Part shown: positions 7,648 through 16,757 of the stretch, one piece after another
Layout: the number at the start of each line of letters is the position of its first letter
Position numbering within the stretch: position 1 is the stretch's first letter
From: Clostridia bacterium
GTDB lineage: Bacteria; Bacillota; Clostridia; Christensenellales; Aristaeellaceae
Length of the DNA: 39,412 nucleotides
Assembly (NCBI GenBank): GCA_017427165.1
Contig: JAFRTK010000112.1
Location: 1 to 39,412 of the forward strand
Reading direction: 5' to 3'
Position numbers and translations under genes: made by a program
Notes under the pieces: generated by a model
Databases searched by the model: none
The model's input: the letters and a program-made list of their open reading frames with translations, nothing else
What the model was told of the DNA's origin: nothing

Positions 7648-10038
7648 ATGGAACACAGGCTTTCCCTTCCGGACAAATGGCCGGAGGACTTTGAATATAC
7701 GGATGAACAGGGACTGACAGACGGGCGGGCGGCAGAGCTTGCCGCACAGGGCCTTGGAAGCGCACTGCCGGAGGCGGATGTCAAACCGTTCCGGACAATC
7801 CTGCGGGACAATCTCTTTACTCTTTTCAATATGCTGAACTTTGCGCTGGCTGTCTGCCTGCTCCTGGTAGGCAGTTACCGGAACATGCTGTTCATCCTGA
7901 TTGTGGCGGCGAATATCCTGATCGGTACGGTCCAGGAGTACCGGGCGCAGCAGACCATCCGGCGGATGCGGCTCCTGAACGCCCCGCAGGTGAATGTAAT
8001 CCGGGAGGGTATGGAAAAACCGGTCCGGCCGGGTGAGGCAGTGAAGGGTGACCTGGCGGTTTTCCGGGCGGGTGACCAGGTGATTGCCGACGCGGTTGTT
8101 GTATCCGGAAGCGGACTGGCGATGGAATCCCTGCTGACCGGGGAAAGCGACGCGGTGCCGAAAAAGGTCAATAACTGGCTGTATTCCGGCAGCTATATTA
8201 CGGAAGGGAAACTGACCGCCCAGCTGGTTTATGTGGCGGATGAAAGCTATGTCGGGCGCCTGACCGGGGAAGCCCGGAAGAACACCCGCGCGGGATCCCG
8301 GCTGATGGAGGAACTGAACCGCCTGATCCGGATTGACAGCTATATCCTGGTGCCGCTGGGGATCCTGCTTTTCCTGAAGCAGCTGATCCTGAACGGAACG
8401 GGCGGAAATCCGCTCCCGTTTGCCGAGGTGGCCCGGGATGCCGTCCCCGCGTCCGTTGCGGCAATGATCGGAATGATTCCGGAGGGCCTGATCCTGCTGA
8501 CCAGTATCGCGATGGCGGTCGGCGTGATCAAGCTGGCCCGCCGCCAGACGCTGGTGCAGGAGCTGGCCGGGATCGAAACATTGGCGCGGGCGGACGTGCT
8601 CTGCCTGGATAAGACCGGAACCATCACCACGGGTGAGATGGAGGTCAGCCTGATCGAAGGCGTGGACGCATCCGGTGCGGAAACAGAACATGCCCTGGCG
8701 CGGCTGCTGGGCGCGTTTGATGAAAAGAGCCCGACGCTGGATGCGCTGCGGAAGGCGGTGAAACCCGGCAATGAGGTTCCGAAGGCGGTTGTACCATTCT
8801 CATCGGAGAGAAAAAAATCCGCGGCTTCATTCCGCGACGGAACTGCCCTGATCCTCGGTGCGCCGGAATACGTACTCGACCAGATTCCGGACAGCCTGCA
8901 GGAACGGATCAGCGCGCTGACAGCGGAAGGAAAGCGGGTGATCATCCTTGCGGAAGGCCGGGGAATCGTGACCCCGGAAGAAATGCCGGCGGTGCAGTCT
9001 GTCTGCGGTATTATCGCGCTGACAGACCAGATCCGTCCCGGGGCAGAAGAGACGCTGCGCTATTTCCGGGAGCAGGGTGTGGAGATCAAGGTCATTTCGG
9101 GGGACAACCCGCAGACCGTATCCCGGATTGCGAAACAGGCCGGCCTGACCGGATGGGACCGGCAGGTGGATGCCCGGGAACTGAATACTCCGGAAGCCAT
9201 CGCGGCAGCCTGTGAGCAGTATACTGTGTTCGGGCGGGTGTCGCCGGAACAGAAGAAGCAACTGGTGACAGCCATGAAGGAGAAGGGGCACAGTGTGGCG
9301 ATGACCGGGGACGGTGTGAACGATATTCCGGCCCTGAAAAGCGCGGACTGCTCCATCGCCATGGCCGGCGGCGCAGAGGCCGCCCGCCACGCAGCCCAGC
9401 TGACGCTGATGGAATCAGATTTCAGCGTTATGCCGGAAATTGTGCTGGAAGGACGGCGCGTGATCAACAATATCACCCGTGCGGCAAGCCTTTTCCTGAC
9501 CAAAACGCTGTTCAGCTTTTTCCTGAGTATCCTGATGATGTTCCTTCCGGGGCTGTATCCGTTTGAGCCGATCCAGCTGACGCTGATCTCCTCACTGACG
9601 GTCGGGATTCCCGGATTTTTCCTGGCACTGGAGCCCAGCACGGAACGTGTGAAGGGCAGCTTCCTCCGGACCGTTCTGTTCCGGGCGCTTCCGGGAGGAA
9701 TTGCAGTGGCGCTCTGCGCCACGCTGGCGATCCTCCTGACCGATACATACGGATGGAGCCGTGAAACCGGATCCACACTGGCGACACTGAGCGCCGGAGT
9801 GGTCGGCTTTGTGGTGCTGCTTCGTACCTGCCTGCCGCTGAACGGACGCAGGGCTGCATTGCTGGCTGCCGTTGCCGGGGCGTTCACCCTGGCGGTTATC
9901 CTGGCCGGATCCCTCTTCAGGCTGGTGCCGCTGGACGGGAAAGCCATGACGGTATTCCTGCTGCTGGCTGTGCTCGGGTGCGCAATCGTGGTCATATCCG
10001 GAACCGTACTGCAGAGGCGGCGGAAAGCATCCCGCTGA
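7648..10038 (+). CDS. P-type cation-transporting ATPase, CtpE-like
   Basis: This 796-residue membrane pump has the full P-type signature set. Thr-Gly-Glu-Ser of the actuator domain is near 165. The ion-site motif Ile-Pro-Glu-Gly of helix M4 is near 277-280. The phosphorylated Asp321 lies in Asp-Lys-Thr-Gly-Thr, and Thr-Gly-Asp-Gly-Val-Asn-Asp is near 553-559. Hydrophobic segments lie at about 65-100, 230-290 and 610-790. There is no heavy-metal CXXC domain and no CPC motif, so it is not a copper- or zinc-type pump. The overall length and the Ser-Gly-Ser near 188 resemble mycobacterial CtpE, a calcium transporter. Calcium is therefore my preferred cargo, but this is inference. A GGAGG site precedes the ATG and its promoter is at 7586-7614. 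Confidence 0.93.
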   Translation: MEHRLSLPDKWPEDFEYTDEQGLTDGRAAELAAQGLGSALPEADVKPFRTILRDNLFTLFNMLNFALAVCLLLVGSYRNMLFILIVAANILIGTVQEYRAQQTIRRMRLLNAPQVNVIREGMEKPVRPGEAVKGDLAVFRAGDQVIADAVVVSGSGLAMESLLTGESDAVPKKVNNWLYSGSYITEGKLTAQLVYVADESYVGRLTGEARKNTRAGSRLMEELNRLIRIDSYILVPLGILLFLKQLILNGTGGNPLPFAEVARDAVPASVAAMIGMIPEGLILLTSIAMAVGVIKLARRQTLVQELAGIETLARADVLCLDKTGTITTGEMEVSLIEGVDASGAETEHALARLLGAFDEKSPTLDALRKAVKPGNEVPKAVVPFSSERKKSAASFRDGTALILGAPEYVLDQIPDSLQERISALTAEGKRVIILAEGRGIVTPEEMPAVQSVCGIIALTDQIRPGAEETLRYFREQGVEIKVISGDNPQTVSRIAKQAGLTGWDRQVDARELNTPEAIAAACEQYTVFGRVSPEQKKQLVTAMKEKGHSVAMTGDGVNDIPALKSADCSIAMAGGAEAARHAAQLTLMESDFSVMPEIVLEGRRVINNITRAASLFLTKTLFSFFLSILMMFLPGLYPFEPIQLTLISSLTVGIPGFFLALEPSTERVKGSFLRTVLFRALPGGIAVALCATLAILLTDTYGWSRETGSTLATLSAGVVGFVVLLRTCLPLNGRRAALLAAVAGAFTLAVILAGSLFRLVPLDGKAMTVFLLLAVLGCAIVVISGTVLQRRRKASR

Positions 10039-10048
10039 CCCCGGCAGG

Positions 10049-10077
10049 TTGTATTTGACGGATGGATTTGGTATAAT
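10049..10077 (+). promoter_or_regulatory. promoter of the repeat-protein gene
   Basis: A perfect TATAAT -10 box (10072-10077) is extended by an upstream TG (10069-10070). A weak TTGTAT -35 box (10049-10054) lies 17 bases away. It probably drives the repeat protein and may run on into the branching enzyme gene. Confidence 0.65.
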
Positions 10078-10112
10078 ATACAAAAAAATTAGCACAGGAC
10101 TGGTGAACGATT

Positions 10113-11318
10113 TTGAACATGCTGAAACGACTGACTGTGACGGTACTGGCGGCCGCCATTTTCTGCACGTCTTTTTTGATTCCAGCTGCCGGAGCGGAAA
10201 CAACCCGCGTTGAAACGACAGAGAATGGCCGCGTGGTCAGGACGGTGTGGCAGGACAGTGCCGGCAATACCGTGACAGGGCCGGACGGCTATGCGGAAAT
10301 CCAGTACAAGTACGGCCGAGGTGTCGTGACAGAGCAGTATTTTGATGAAAACGGCGCACCGACAGCTGCCCGCGGCGGATATTACCGGAAAAAGACCACC
10401 CGGGACGGCAAAAACCGTATCACGGAGATCGCCTACCAGAACGAAAAGGGCGAGCTGATGCTGAACAGCGACGGATATGCCCGGGTGACCATGCTGTACA
10501 CATCTTTCGGCGGGATGACATTCCTGCGCTACTTCGGAACGGGCCGGAAGAAAGTTATGGTTCCTTCGCTGGGATACGCGGAGATCGCAACGGTATACAC
10601 CGGGAAAGCGGTCACATCCCGGACGTGGAATGATGAGAACAGCCAGCCTGTGGATATCCGGGGCTATGCTTCCATGAAGCAGAAACTGAACAAGAATTAC
10701 CAGCCCGTACGCACCTGGTATGAGCATGCGGACGGGAGACCGGCGACAGGTCCGGACGGATGGAGCGTATGCGAGCGGGAACGGGACAAAAAGGGCCGCC
10801 TGACCGCTGTGAAATACTATGATGAAGGCGGAAACCTGACCGACCGCGGCGCCGGATATGCCTGGGAGGAAATCCGGTATGACGGAAACGATGAACTGGT
10901 CACCCGGTACGGAATGGACGGACAGGCAATTCCGGTTTCCGGAAACGCGGTTACCATCCGCTACAGGGAAAAGAATGACCGCCTTACTGCGGAAAGCTAC
11001 CTGAATGCGGACGGCGGGCTGACCGACGGGCCCCTGGGTGTATGCACCGTTGCATATGAATATGATCCGGACGGCCGGATTGAGACGGTGCGCTACCAGA
11101 ACGCCTCCGGCGAAAACGTGCTGTGCAGCCTGGGTTACGCCGGATACCGCGAGACGCGGGACGCAGACGGAACAGTCATCAGCCGGGTTTACCTGGGAAC
11201 AGACGGAAGGGCAACGGAAATCCCCGGCGGCTATGCCGAGGAACGCTATATTTACAACTCAATAAAGGAACTGACCGGAACGCGGAGATACGACCTGAAC
11301 GGCAACATCGTACCGTAA
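10113..11318 (+). CDS. secreted protein with about eleven 32-residue repeats
   Basis: The function is not recognised. The 401-residue protein starts with TTG at 10113, six bases after a GGTGA site; the ATG two codons later is the alternative. Residues 1-29 form a signal peptide ending at Ala-Gly-Ala. Almost all the rest is a chain of about eleven units of 30-33 residues, plus a partial unit at the end. Each unit begins with Tyr or Trp and an Asp/Asn-x-x-Gly turn, then has Gly-Tyr-Ala in the middle. It ends in a strand with Asp-x-x-Gly-Arg-(Leu/Ile)-Thr or a variant. The pattern recalls YD/RHS-like and MORN-like beta repeats but matches neither well. There is no sortase motif, so it is probably released or wall-associated. 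Sixteen bases separate it from the branching enzyme gene. Confidence 0.85.
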   Translation: MNMLKRLTVTVLAAAIFCTSFLIPAAGAETTRVETTENGRVVRTVWQDSAGNTVTGPDGYAEIQYKYGRGVVTEQYFDENGAPTAARGGYYRKKTTRDGKNRITEIAYQNEKGELMLNSDGYARVTMLYTSFGGMTFLRYFGTGRKKVMVPSLGYAEIATVYTGKAVTSRTWNDENSQPVDIRGYASMKQKLNKNYQPVRTWYEHADGRPATGPDGWSVCERERDKKGRLTAVKYYDEGGNLTDRGAGYAWEEIRYDGNDELVTRYGMDGQAIPVSGNAVTIRYREKNDRLTAESYLNADGGLTDGPLGVCTVAYEYDPDGRIETVRYQNASGENVLCSLGYAGYRETRDADGTVISRVYLGTDGRATEIPGGYAEERYIYNSIKELTGTRRYDLNGNIVP

Positions 11319-11334
11319 AGCGAGGAGGCGGAAG

Positions 11335-13362
11335 ATGGATATCCAGAAACTGAACGCTCCCTATGAGATCATCCGGATTGACCCCTGGCTGGAACCGTAC
11401 GCAGGGGATATCGAGCTCCGGATGGACCGTTTCAAGGAAAAGCGGCAGCAGATCGCGGAAAACGCGGAGACGCTTGCCGGATTCGCGAACGGCCACCTGT
11501 TTTTTGGATTTCATCGGACCGCAGACGGCTGGGTGCTCCGTGAATGGATGCCCGGCGCAGATGAGGTGCGCCTGATCGGCGATTTCAACGGCTGGGACCG
11601 GGAAAGCCATCCGATGACACGCGGGGAGAACGGTGTATGGGAAATCCGGCTGGAAGGGGAAAATGCCCTGGAAAACGGCCAGTATGCCAAGCTCTGGGTC
11701 CGGAAAGGAACGGACTGGTTTGAACGCCTTCCGGCGTACAGCACCCGGGTCAGCATGGACGAAAAAAGCCATACGCTGTGCACGCGGGTATGGGATCCCG
11801 GAGACGAATACCCATGGACTGACGCGGACTTTATGCGCCGGAAGCCGGATGCCCCGCTGATTTATGAGGCCCATATCGGTATGGCACAGGACCGGGAGGG
11901 GATCGGCACTTACCGGGAATTTGCGGACAACGTGATTCCGCGCATCCTGCACCTGGGGTACAACACCATCCAGCTGATGGCGGTGCAGGAGCATCCTTAT
12001 TACGGTTCGTTCGGTTACCAGGTTACGAATTTCTTTGCCGCATCCCACTGGTACGGAGAGCCGGATGACCTGAAATACCTGATCAACACGGCCCATGAAG
12101 CCGGAATCCGGGTGCTGCTGGATGTAGTGCACAGCCATGCCTGCCCGAATGTCGGGGAAGGACTGCAGCTGCAGGACGGGACGGACGAGCAGTATTTCCT
12201 GAGCGGCGGCGAGGGATGGCATCCCGCGTGGGGAACGAGGCTGTTCAATTACGGCCGTCCGGAGGTGCTTCATTTCCTGCTGAGCAACCTGAAGTTCTGG
12301 CAGACGGAATACCACTTTGACGGTTTCCGGTTTGACGGCGTGACCAGCATGATCTACCGGGACCACGGGCTGGGATCCGCGTTCACCAACTATGACATGT
12401 ATTTCAACATGAATACGGATATTCAGGCGCTGAATTACCTGCAGCTGGCGAATGAACTGATCCATGAAGTGAATCCGAACGCCATGACGGTGGCGGAGGA
12501 TATGAGCGGAATGCCCGGCATGTGCCTGCCGATCGAGGAGGGCGGAATCGGATTCGATTACCGGCTGGCGATGGGGGAACCGGATTACTGGATCAAGCTG
12601 CTGAAGGATACGCGGGACGAGGACTGGAACATGAACGCCCTGTGGCATGAGATGACCACACGGCGGCCGCAGGAAAAGGTGATCGGTTACTGTGAAAGCC
12701 ATGACCAGGCGCTGGTCGGGGACAAGACCATCATCTTCCGGATGGCGGATGCCGAGATGTATACCGGCATGAACAAGGACTACCATACGCTGACCATGGA
12801 CCGGGCTATCGAACTGCACAAGATCATCCGGCTGTATACGATGAGCCTGGGCGGAAACGGATACCTGAACTTTATGGGCAATGAGTTCGGCCATCCGGAA
12901 TGGATCGACTTTCCGCGGGAGGGAAACGGATGGAGCTACAAGTACTGCCGGCGGCAGTGGTCGCTGGTGGACAATCCGAACCTGAAATATGAGTGGCTGA
13001 ATGAATTCGACGCCGCGATGATCCGCATGGCCCGGGAACACAGCCTGCTGGATGATCCGAATGCCGTGAGCCTGTGGATTGACCCGGAACGGAAAATTAT
13101 CACCTTCAGCCGCAGCAAGCTGCTGTTTGTATTCAATTTCCACAATTCCTATTCCGAGACGCATTTCTTCCTGCACGCGCATACCGTGGGCGAAGGCAGC
13201 TACCGGGTGATCCTGAGCAGTGATGAAAAGCGTTTCGGCGGTCCCGGAATCATTGACCACGATTACATTTACCACACTGAATACACCGAAGGACGCGGAC
13301 TGGGCTTTGATGTATACAGCCCATGCCGGACAGCCATGGTACTTGAAAAGACGGAGGATTAA
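11335..13362 (+). CDS. glgB: 1,4-alpha-glucan branching enzyme, eukaryote-like GH13 type
   Basis: This 675-residue enzyme makes the alpha-1,6 branches of glycogen. It has an N-terminal CBM48 module at about 60-150 (Leu-Ile-Gly-Asp-Phe-Asn-Gly-Trp near 80). A GH13 barrel follows, with Asp334 as nucleophile in Arg-Phe-Asp-Gly-Val, Glu388 as acid/base in Ala-Glu-Asp, and Asp457 in Glu-Ser-His-Asp-Gln. Long stretches, such as Tyr-Gly-Ser-Phe-Gly-Tyr-Gln-Val-Thr and Asn-Phe-Met-Gly-Asn-Glu-Phe-Gly-His-Pro-Glu-Trp, are those of the animal, plant and fungal enzyme. That places it in GH13 subfamily 8 and not the usual bacterial GlgB subfamily 9. The start has an AGGAGG site seven bases upstream. No glgC, glgA or glgP is in the window. 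The stop is three bases before the GH31 gene. Confidence 0.93.
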   Translation: MDIQKLNAPYEIIRIDPWLEPYAGDIELRMDRFKEKRQQIAENAETLAGFANGHLFFGFHRTADGWVLREWMPGADEVRLIGDFNGWDRESHPMTRGENGVWEIRLEGENALENGQYAKLWVRKGTDWFERLPAYSTRVSMDEKSHTLCTRVWDPGDEYPWTDADFMRRKPDAPLIYEAHIGMAQDREGIGTYREFADNVIPRILHLGYNTIQLMAVQEHPYYGSFGYQVTNFFAASHWYGEPDDLKYLINTAHEAGIRVLLDVVHSHACPNVGEGLQLQDGTDEQYFLSGGEGWHPAWGTRLFNYGRPEVLHFLLSNLKFWQTEYHFDGFRFDGVTSMIYRDHGLGSAFTNYDMYFNMNTDIQALNYLQLANELIHEVNPNAMTVAEDMSGMPGMCLPIEEGGIGFDYRLAMGEPDYWIKLLKDTRDEDWNMNALWHEMTTRRPQEKVIGYCESHDQALVGDKTIIFRMADAEMYTGMNKDYHTLTMDRAIELHKIIRLYTMSLGGNGYLNFMGNEFGHPEWIDFPREGNGWSYKYCRRQWSLVDNPNLKYEWLNEFDAAMIRMAREHSLLDDPNAVSLWIDPERKIITFSRSKLLFVFNFHNSYSETHFFLHAHTVGEGSYRVILSSDEKRFGGPGIIDHDYIYHTEYTEGRGLGFDVYSPCRTAMVLEKTED

Positions 13363-13365
13363 AGC

Positions 13366-15366
13366 ATGCAGTTTATTGCAGGAAATGACACGCTGATTGC
13401 GCGGCGGGGCGGTGAAACCCTGCGGATTGAAGGATGGGGCCGTGACAGCCTGCGGGTGCGGGCGGTGATGTACGACGACTGGACCGGAAATGACTGGGCG
13501 CTGACGGAGACGCCGGAAGAAACGGACTGTGAGGTGCAGACCGGCAGGGATGGCGACGGAATGCCCTGCGCACAGATCCGGAACGGCCGGATCATGGCTA
13601 CCGTGAATTTTGCCGGTGTGATCAGCTTTTTCCGGGACGGCGCGCTGATTCTGCGCGAATACTACCGTTCCTACGGCGGAACGATTTCCCGTGGGAGCCG
13701 GTGCCTGAAAATCGTGAACCGCGAATGGAAGGGATGCATCGGCGGCAGCGAATACCAGCTGACCGTCCGGTTTGACGCCAATGACGGGGAGAAAATCTTC
13801 GGCATGGGCCAGTACCAGCAGCCGGAGATGAACCTGAAGGGCAGCCTGATTGAGCTGGCCCAGCGGAACAGCCAGATCTCCGTACCGTTCATGGTCAGCA
13901 GCCTGGGGTACGGAATGCTGTGGAACAACCCGGCGGTGGGCAGCGTGATGTTTGCCAACAACCGCACGGAATGGATTGCCCGGAGCACCCGCCAGATGGA
14001 TTACTGGATTACCTGCGCAGACGGTCCGAAGGAGATCCTCCGGAACTATACCGGCGTGACCGGACGGGCACCTGAATTCCCGGAGAACCTGATGGGCCTG
14101 TGGCAGTGCAAGCTGCGTTACCGCACCCAGGAGGAAGTGCTGACGGTTGCGCGGCAGTACCAGAAGGAAGGCATCCATATCGACCAGATCGTGATCGACT
14201 TCTTCCACTGGACGCTTCAGGGTGACTGGAAGTTTGACAAGACCTACTGGCCGGATCCCAAAGCCATGGTGGATGAGCTGCACAGCATGGGAATCCGGGT
14301 GATCGTTTCCGTATGGCCCAGCGTGGACCGGAAGAGCGAGAATTTCGGCCCGATGATGGAGCAGGGCCTCCTGATCCGCACCGAGCGCGGCGCGGCGCAG
14401 ACATATGATTACCAGGGTGACTGCGTGGAAATCGATCCGTTCAACCTGGAGACCCGGAAGTATATCTGGGAGGTCTGCAAAAAGAATTATTACGACTTCG
14501 GCATCGACGGCTTCTGGCTGGACAATTCCGAGCCGGACTACGGGGTATACGATTTCGAGAACTACCGCTATTGCGAGGGCCCTGCACTGAGCTGCAGCAA
14601 TATGTATCCGCAGATGTTCTCCCGCGCTTTCTTTGAGCCGATGGAGGCAGAGAAGGAAGAAACGCCGGTGAACCTGCTGCGGTGCGGATGGGCCGGCAGC
14701 CAGAAGTACGGCAATGTGATCTGGTCCGGTGACGTTCCGAGCACCTTTGAAGCCTTCCGGGAGCAGCTGCAGGCCGGCCTGAACATGGGCCTGGCGGGTA
14801 TTCCGTGGTGGACGACGGATATCGGCGGATTCATGACGGATGATGTGAACGATCCGGATTTCCGGCAGCTGCTGATCCGCTGGTACCAGTTTGCCGTATA
14901 TTCCGCTGTACTGCGGATGCACGGCGACCGCGGTCCGTATGATATTCCTCCGCTGGATGACCGCGACTGGGGCGGCGGATACCTGCATACCGGCCAGCCC
15001 AACGAGCTGTGGAGCTACGGGGAAGAAAACTACCGGATCATGCGGAAATACTACGATATCCGGATCGCGATGCACGACTATATCAAAGCCCTGTACCGGG
15101 AAGCGCATGAAAACGGATCCCCGCTGATACGCACGATGTTCTATGAATTCCCGGAGGACGAAAAGTGCTGGGAGATCCAGGACCAGTATATGTTCGGCCC
15201 GGATTACCTGGTCGCCCCCATCATGTACCTGAATGAGTTTGAACGGGATGTTTACCTGCCGGCCGGTACGTGGGAAAACGTCAATAACGGTGAGACGATC
15301 CAGGGCGGATGCACAATCCATGTGAACGCGCCGATCGATGAGATTCCGGTTTTCAGGAAGAAATAA
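13366..15366 (+). CDS. glycoside hydrolase family 31 alpha-glycosidase
   Basis: This 666-residue enzyme is a retaining alpha-glycosidase of family GH31. The nucleophile is Asp386 in Phe-Trp-Leu-Asp-Asn-Ser-Glu-Pro. The acid/base is Asp456 in Ile-Trp-Ser-Gly-Asp, followed by the family's Trp-Trp-Thr-Thr-Asp-Ile-Gly-Gly-Phe near 485. The Trp-Leu-Asp-x-x-Glu-Pro form of the nucleophile motif is closer to alpha-xylosidase-type members than to classic alpha-glucosidases. Substrate, glucoside or xyloside, is left open. There is no signal peptide, so it should act in the cytoplasm on imported or stored oligosaccharides. Its ATG is three bases past the stop of the branching enzyme gene and has a GGAGG site, so the two are surely co-translated. 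Confidence 0.92.
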   Translation: MQFIAGNDTLIARRGGETLRIEGWGRDSLRVRAVMYDDWTGNDWALTETPEETDCEVQTGRDGDGMPCAQIRNGRIMATVNFAGVISFFRDGALILREYYRSYGGTISRGSRCLKIVNREWKGCIGGSEYQLTVRFDANDGEKIFGMGQYQQPEMNLKGSLIELAQRNSQISVPFMVSSLGYGMLWNNPAVGSVMFANNRTEWIARSTRQMDYWITCADGPKEILRNYTGVTGRAPEFPENLMGLWQCKLRYRTQEEVLTVARQYQKEGIHIDQIVIDFFHWTLQGDWKFDKTYWPDPKAMVDELHSMGIRVIVSVWPSVDRKSENFGPMMEQGLLIRTERGAAQTYDYQGDCVEIDPFNLETRKYIWEVCKKNYYDFGIDGFWLDNSEPDYGVYDFENYRYCEGPALSCSNMYPQMFSRAFFEPMEAEKEETPVNLLRCGWAGSQKYGNVIWSGDVPSTFEAFREQLQAGLNMGLAGIPWWTTDIGGFMTDDVNDPDFRQLLIRWYQFAVYSAVLRMHGDRGPYDIPPLDDRDWGGGYLHTGQPNELWSYGEENYRIMRKYYDIRIAMHDYIKALYREAHENGSPLIRTMFYEFPEDEKCWEIQDQYMFGPDYLVAPIMYLNEFERDVYLPAGTWENVNNGETIQGGCTIHVNAPIDEIPVFRKK

Positions 15367-15382
15367 GCCGCAAAGGCATCAG

Positions 15383-15422
15383 AAAAAACGAAAGCAGGCA
15401 CTTTCCGGTGCCTGCTTTCATT
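15383..15422. terminator. bidirectional terminator between GH31 and tdk
   Basis: A perfect 12-bp stem (15390-15401 with 15408-15419) has a six-base loop. The A run at 15383-15388 gives the minus-strand tdk transcript a good U tract. Confidence 0.8.
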
Positions 15423-15443
15423 CTGTGGGTCCGGACCTGAAAA

Positions 15444-16004
15444 TCAGGTATCCGGCCCGAGCTTTCCTTCCGCCCAGTGCTTCCGGCACAGGGCGGTATA
15501 GCTTTCATTGCCGCCGAGCATGATCTGGTCGCCGGCTTTGACAACTTTTCCGTTCTGCACACGGGCGTTGAAGGTGGCCTTCTTCCCGCACCAGCAGACG
15601 GTTTTGATCTCCTCAATGCTGTCCGCCCAGGCCAGCAGCCACTGGGACCCTTCGAAGAGGTTGCCCCGGAAGTCCGCCCGGAGTCCATAGGCGATGACGG
15701 GAATGCGCAGCACATCGACAATATACACCAGGAGCTCCACCTGCGCCTTGGTGAGGAACTGCGCTTCGTCCACCAGGATGCAGTCGTATTCCCGGGCCAC
15801 CTCATCCGTGAGTTCTTCCATGAAGATACACGGCGTAGTCAAGCCGGAACGGGAAGCCACCACGCGCGCTCCGTCCCGCGTATCAATCTTCGGCTTGACC
15901 ATGAGCGCCTTCTGCCCGCGCTCCTGGTAATTATACTGAACCATAATGGCGTTGGCGGTTTTGGAAGAACCCATCGCGCCGTACCGAAAGAAAAGCTTGG
16001 CCAT
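15444..16004 (-). CDS. tdk: thymidine kinase
   Basis: This 186-residue type II thymidine kinase phosphorylates thymidine with ATP in the salvage pathway. The P-loop Gly-Ala-Met-Gly-Ser-Ser-Lys-Thr is at 9-16. The Walker B-like Ile-Leu-Val-Asp-Glu-Ala-Gln-Phe is near 87-94. Cys pairs near 140 and a Cys-x-x-His near 176 form the structural zinc site. The lasso region near the C-terminus is present. The start follows an AGGA site, and the N-terminus matches the family exactly. An extra GGAGGT some 30 bases upstream has no reading frame that I would believe. Its promoter lies at 16041-16069, back to back with that of apt. Confidence 0.96.
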   Translation of the reverse strand: MAKLFFRYGAMGSSKTANAIMVQYNYQERGQKALMVKPKIDTRDGARVVASRSGLTTPCIFMEELTDEVAREYDCILVDEAQFLTKAQVELLVYIVDVLRIPVIAYGLRADFRGNLFEGSQWLLAWADSIEEIKTVCWCGKKATFNARVQNGKVVKAGDQIMLGGNESYTALCRKHWAEGKLGPDT

Positions 16005-16040
16005 ATTCCTGCCCCTTTATCCGGATATTTACCTCCTGAA

Positions 16041-16069
16041 ATTATATATGAATCAGGGGCGGTTTTCAA
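16041..16069 (-). promoter_or_regulatory. promoter of tdk
   Basis: On the minus strand a TTGAAA -35 box (16064-16069), a 17-base spacer and a perfect TATAAT -10 box (16041-16046) lie upstream of tdk. Confidence 0.75.
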
Positions 16070-16103
16070 GGGGAACGGAAGGACAGAAAACGGTCGGAAC
16101 GGC

Positions 16104-16133
16104 TTGACGGAAAAGGGATTTCAATGGTATGAT
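16104..16133 (+). promoter_or_regulatory. promoter of apt
   Basis: A TTGACG -35 box (16104-16109), an 18-base spacer and a TATGAT -10 box (16128-16133) lie 56 bases before the apt start. Confidence 0.65.
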
Positions 16134-16189
16134 CTGCACAGGACAGGACCGCCGGAAGGCGCTTTCCCACAAGGACGGAGGGACATACC

Positions 16190-16717
16190 ATGAGCAAGAA
16201 ACTGGAAGATTATGTTGTGACAATCCCGGACTTTCCGGAACCGGGGATTATGTTCCGGGATATTACATCGGTCATCCACGATCCGAACGGACTGAAGCTG
16301 GCGGTTGACGGGCTGGCTGGTTTGCTGGAGGATGTGGATTTTGACCTGGTGGTCGGGCCGGAATCCCGGGGATTCATCTTTGGCGTACCGGTTGCCTACC
16401 TGCGCGGAAAGGGCTTTGTGCCGGTCCGCAAAAAGGGAAAACTGCCCCGTGAAACTGTGAGCCAGAAATATGACCTGGAATACGGGCAGGCGGAAGTGGA
16501 AATACACAAGGATGCCGTCAAGCCGGGTCAGAAGGTGGTTATTGTGGATGACCTGATTGCCACCGGCGGATCCGCAGAAGCAGCAGCCAAGCTGGTGGAG
16601 AAGCTCGGCGGACAGATTGTCCGGATGGTATTTGTGATGGAACTGGCCGGGCTGGAAGGCCGGAAGAAACTGGCTGGTTATGATGTGCAGTCCCTGATCG
16701 TTTATCCCGGAAAATAA
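16190..16717 (+). CDS. apt: adenine phosphoribosyltransferase
   Basis: This 175-residue cytoplasmic enzyme turns adenine and PRPP into AMP for purine salvage. The PRPP-binding motif Val-Val-Ile-Val-Asp-Asp-Leu-Ile-Ala-Thr-Gly-Gly-Ser lies at about 116-128. The N-terminal Phe-Arg-Asp-Ile-Thr near 24 and the Gly-Pro-Glu-Ser-Arg-Gly-Phe near 64 are typical of Apt rather than of other phosphoribosyltransferases. The length is standard. GGACGGAGGG upstream of the ATG serves as the ribosome binding site. It is monocistronic and divergent from tdk, so the two nucleotide salvage genes share one intergenic region. Confidence 0.96.
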   Translation: MSKKLEDYVVTIPDFPEPGIMFRDITSVIHDPNGLKLAVDGLAGLLEDVDFDLVVGPESRGFIFGVPVAYLRGKGFVPVRKKGKLPRETVSQKYDLEYGQAEVEIHKDAVKPGQKVVIVDDLIATGGSAEAAAKLVEKLGGQIVRMVFVMELAGLEGRKKLAGYDVQSLIVYPGK

Positions 16718-16718
16718 A

Positions 16719-16752
16719 GAAGAGCGGAGGCAGTGCCTCCGCTCTTCCTGTA
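16719..16752. terminator. hairpin between apt and the small secreted protein gene
   Basis: A perfect 13-bp stem (16719-16731 with 16735-16747) has a three-base loop. It sits two bases after the apt stop codon and ten bases from the convergent stop. Confidence 0.78.
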
Positions 16753-16757
16753 TCTTG

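Noticed and set aside
11179-15321. A 1380-codon open frame on the minus strand
   Set aside because: It lies opposite the branching enzyme and GH31 genes, has no recognisable domain, and is rich in His, Pro, Gln and Arg, as expected for the antisense of GC-rich codons.
16015-16040. A leader peptide before tdk, suggested by an extra GGAGGT
   Set aside because: No in-frame ATG, GTG or TTG follows at a suitable distance with a convincing short frame.
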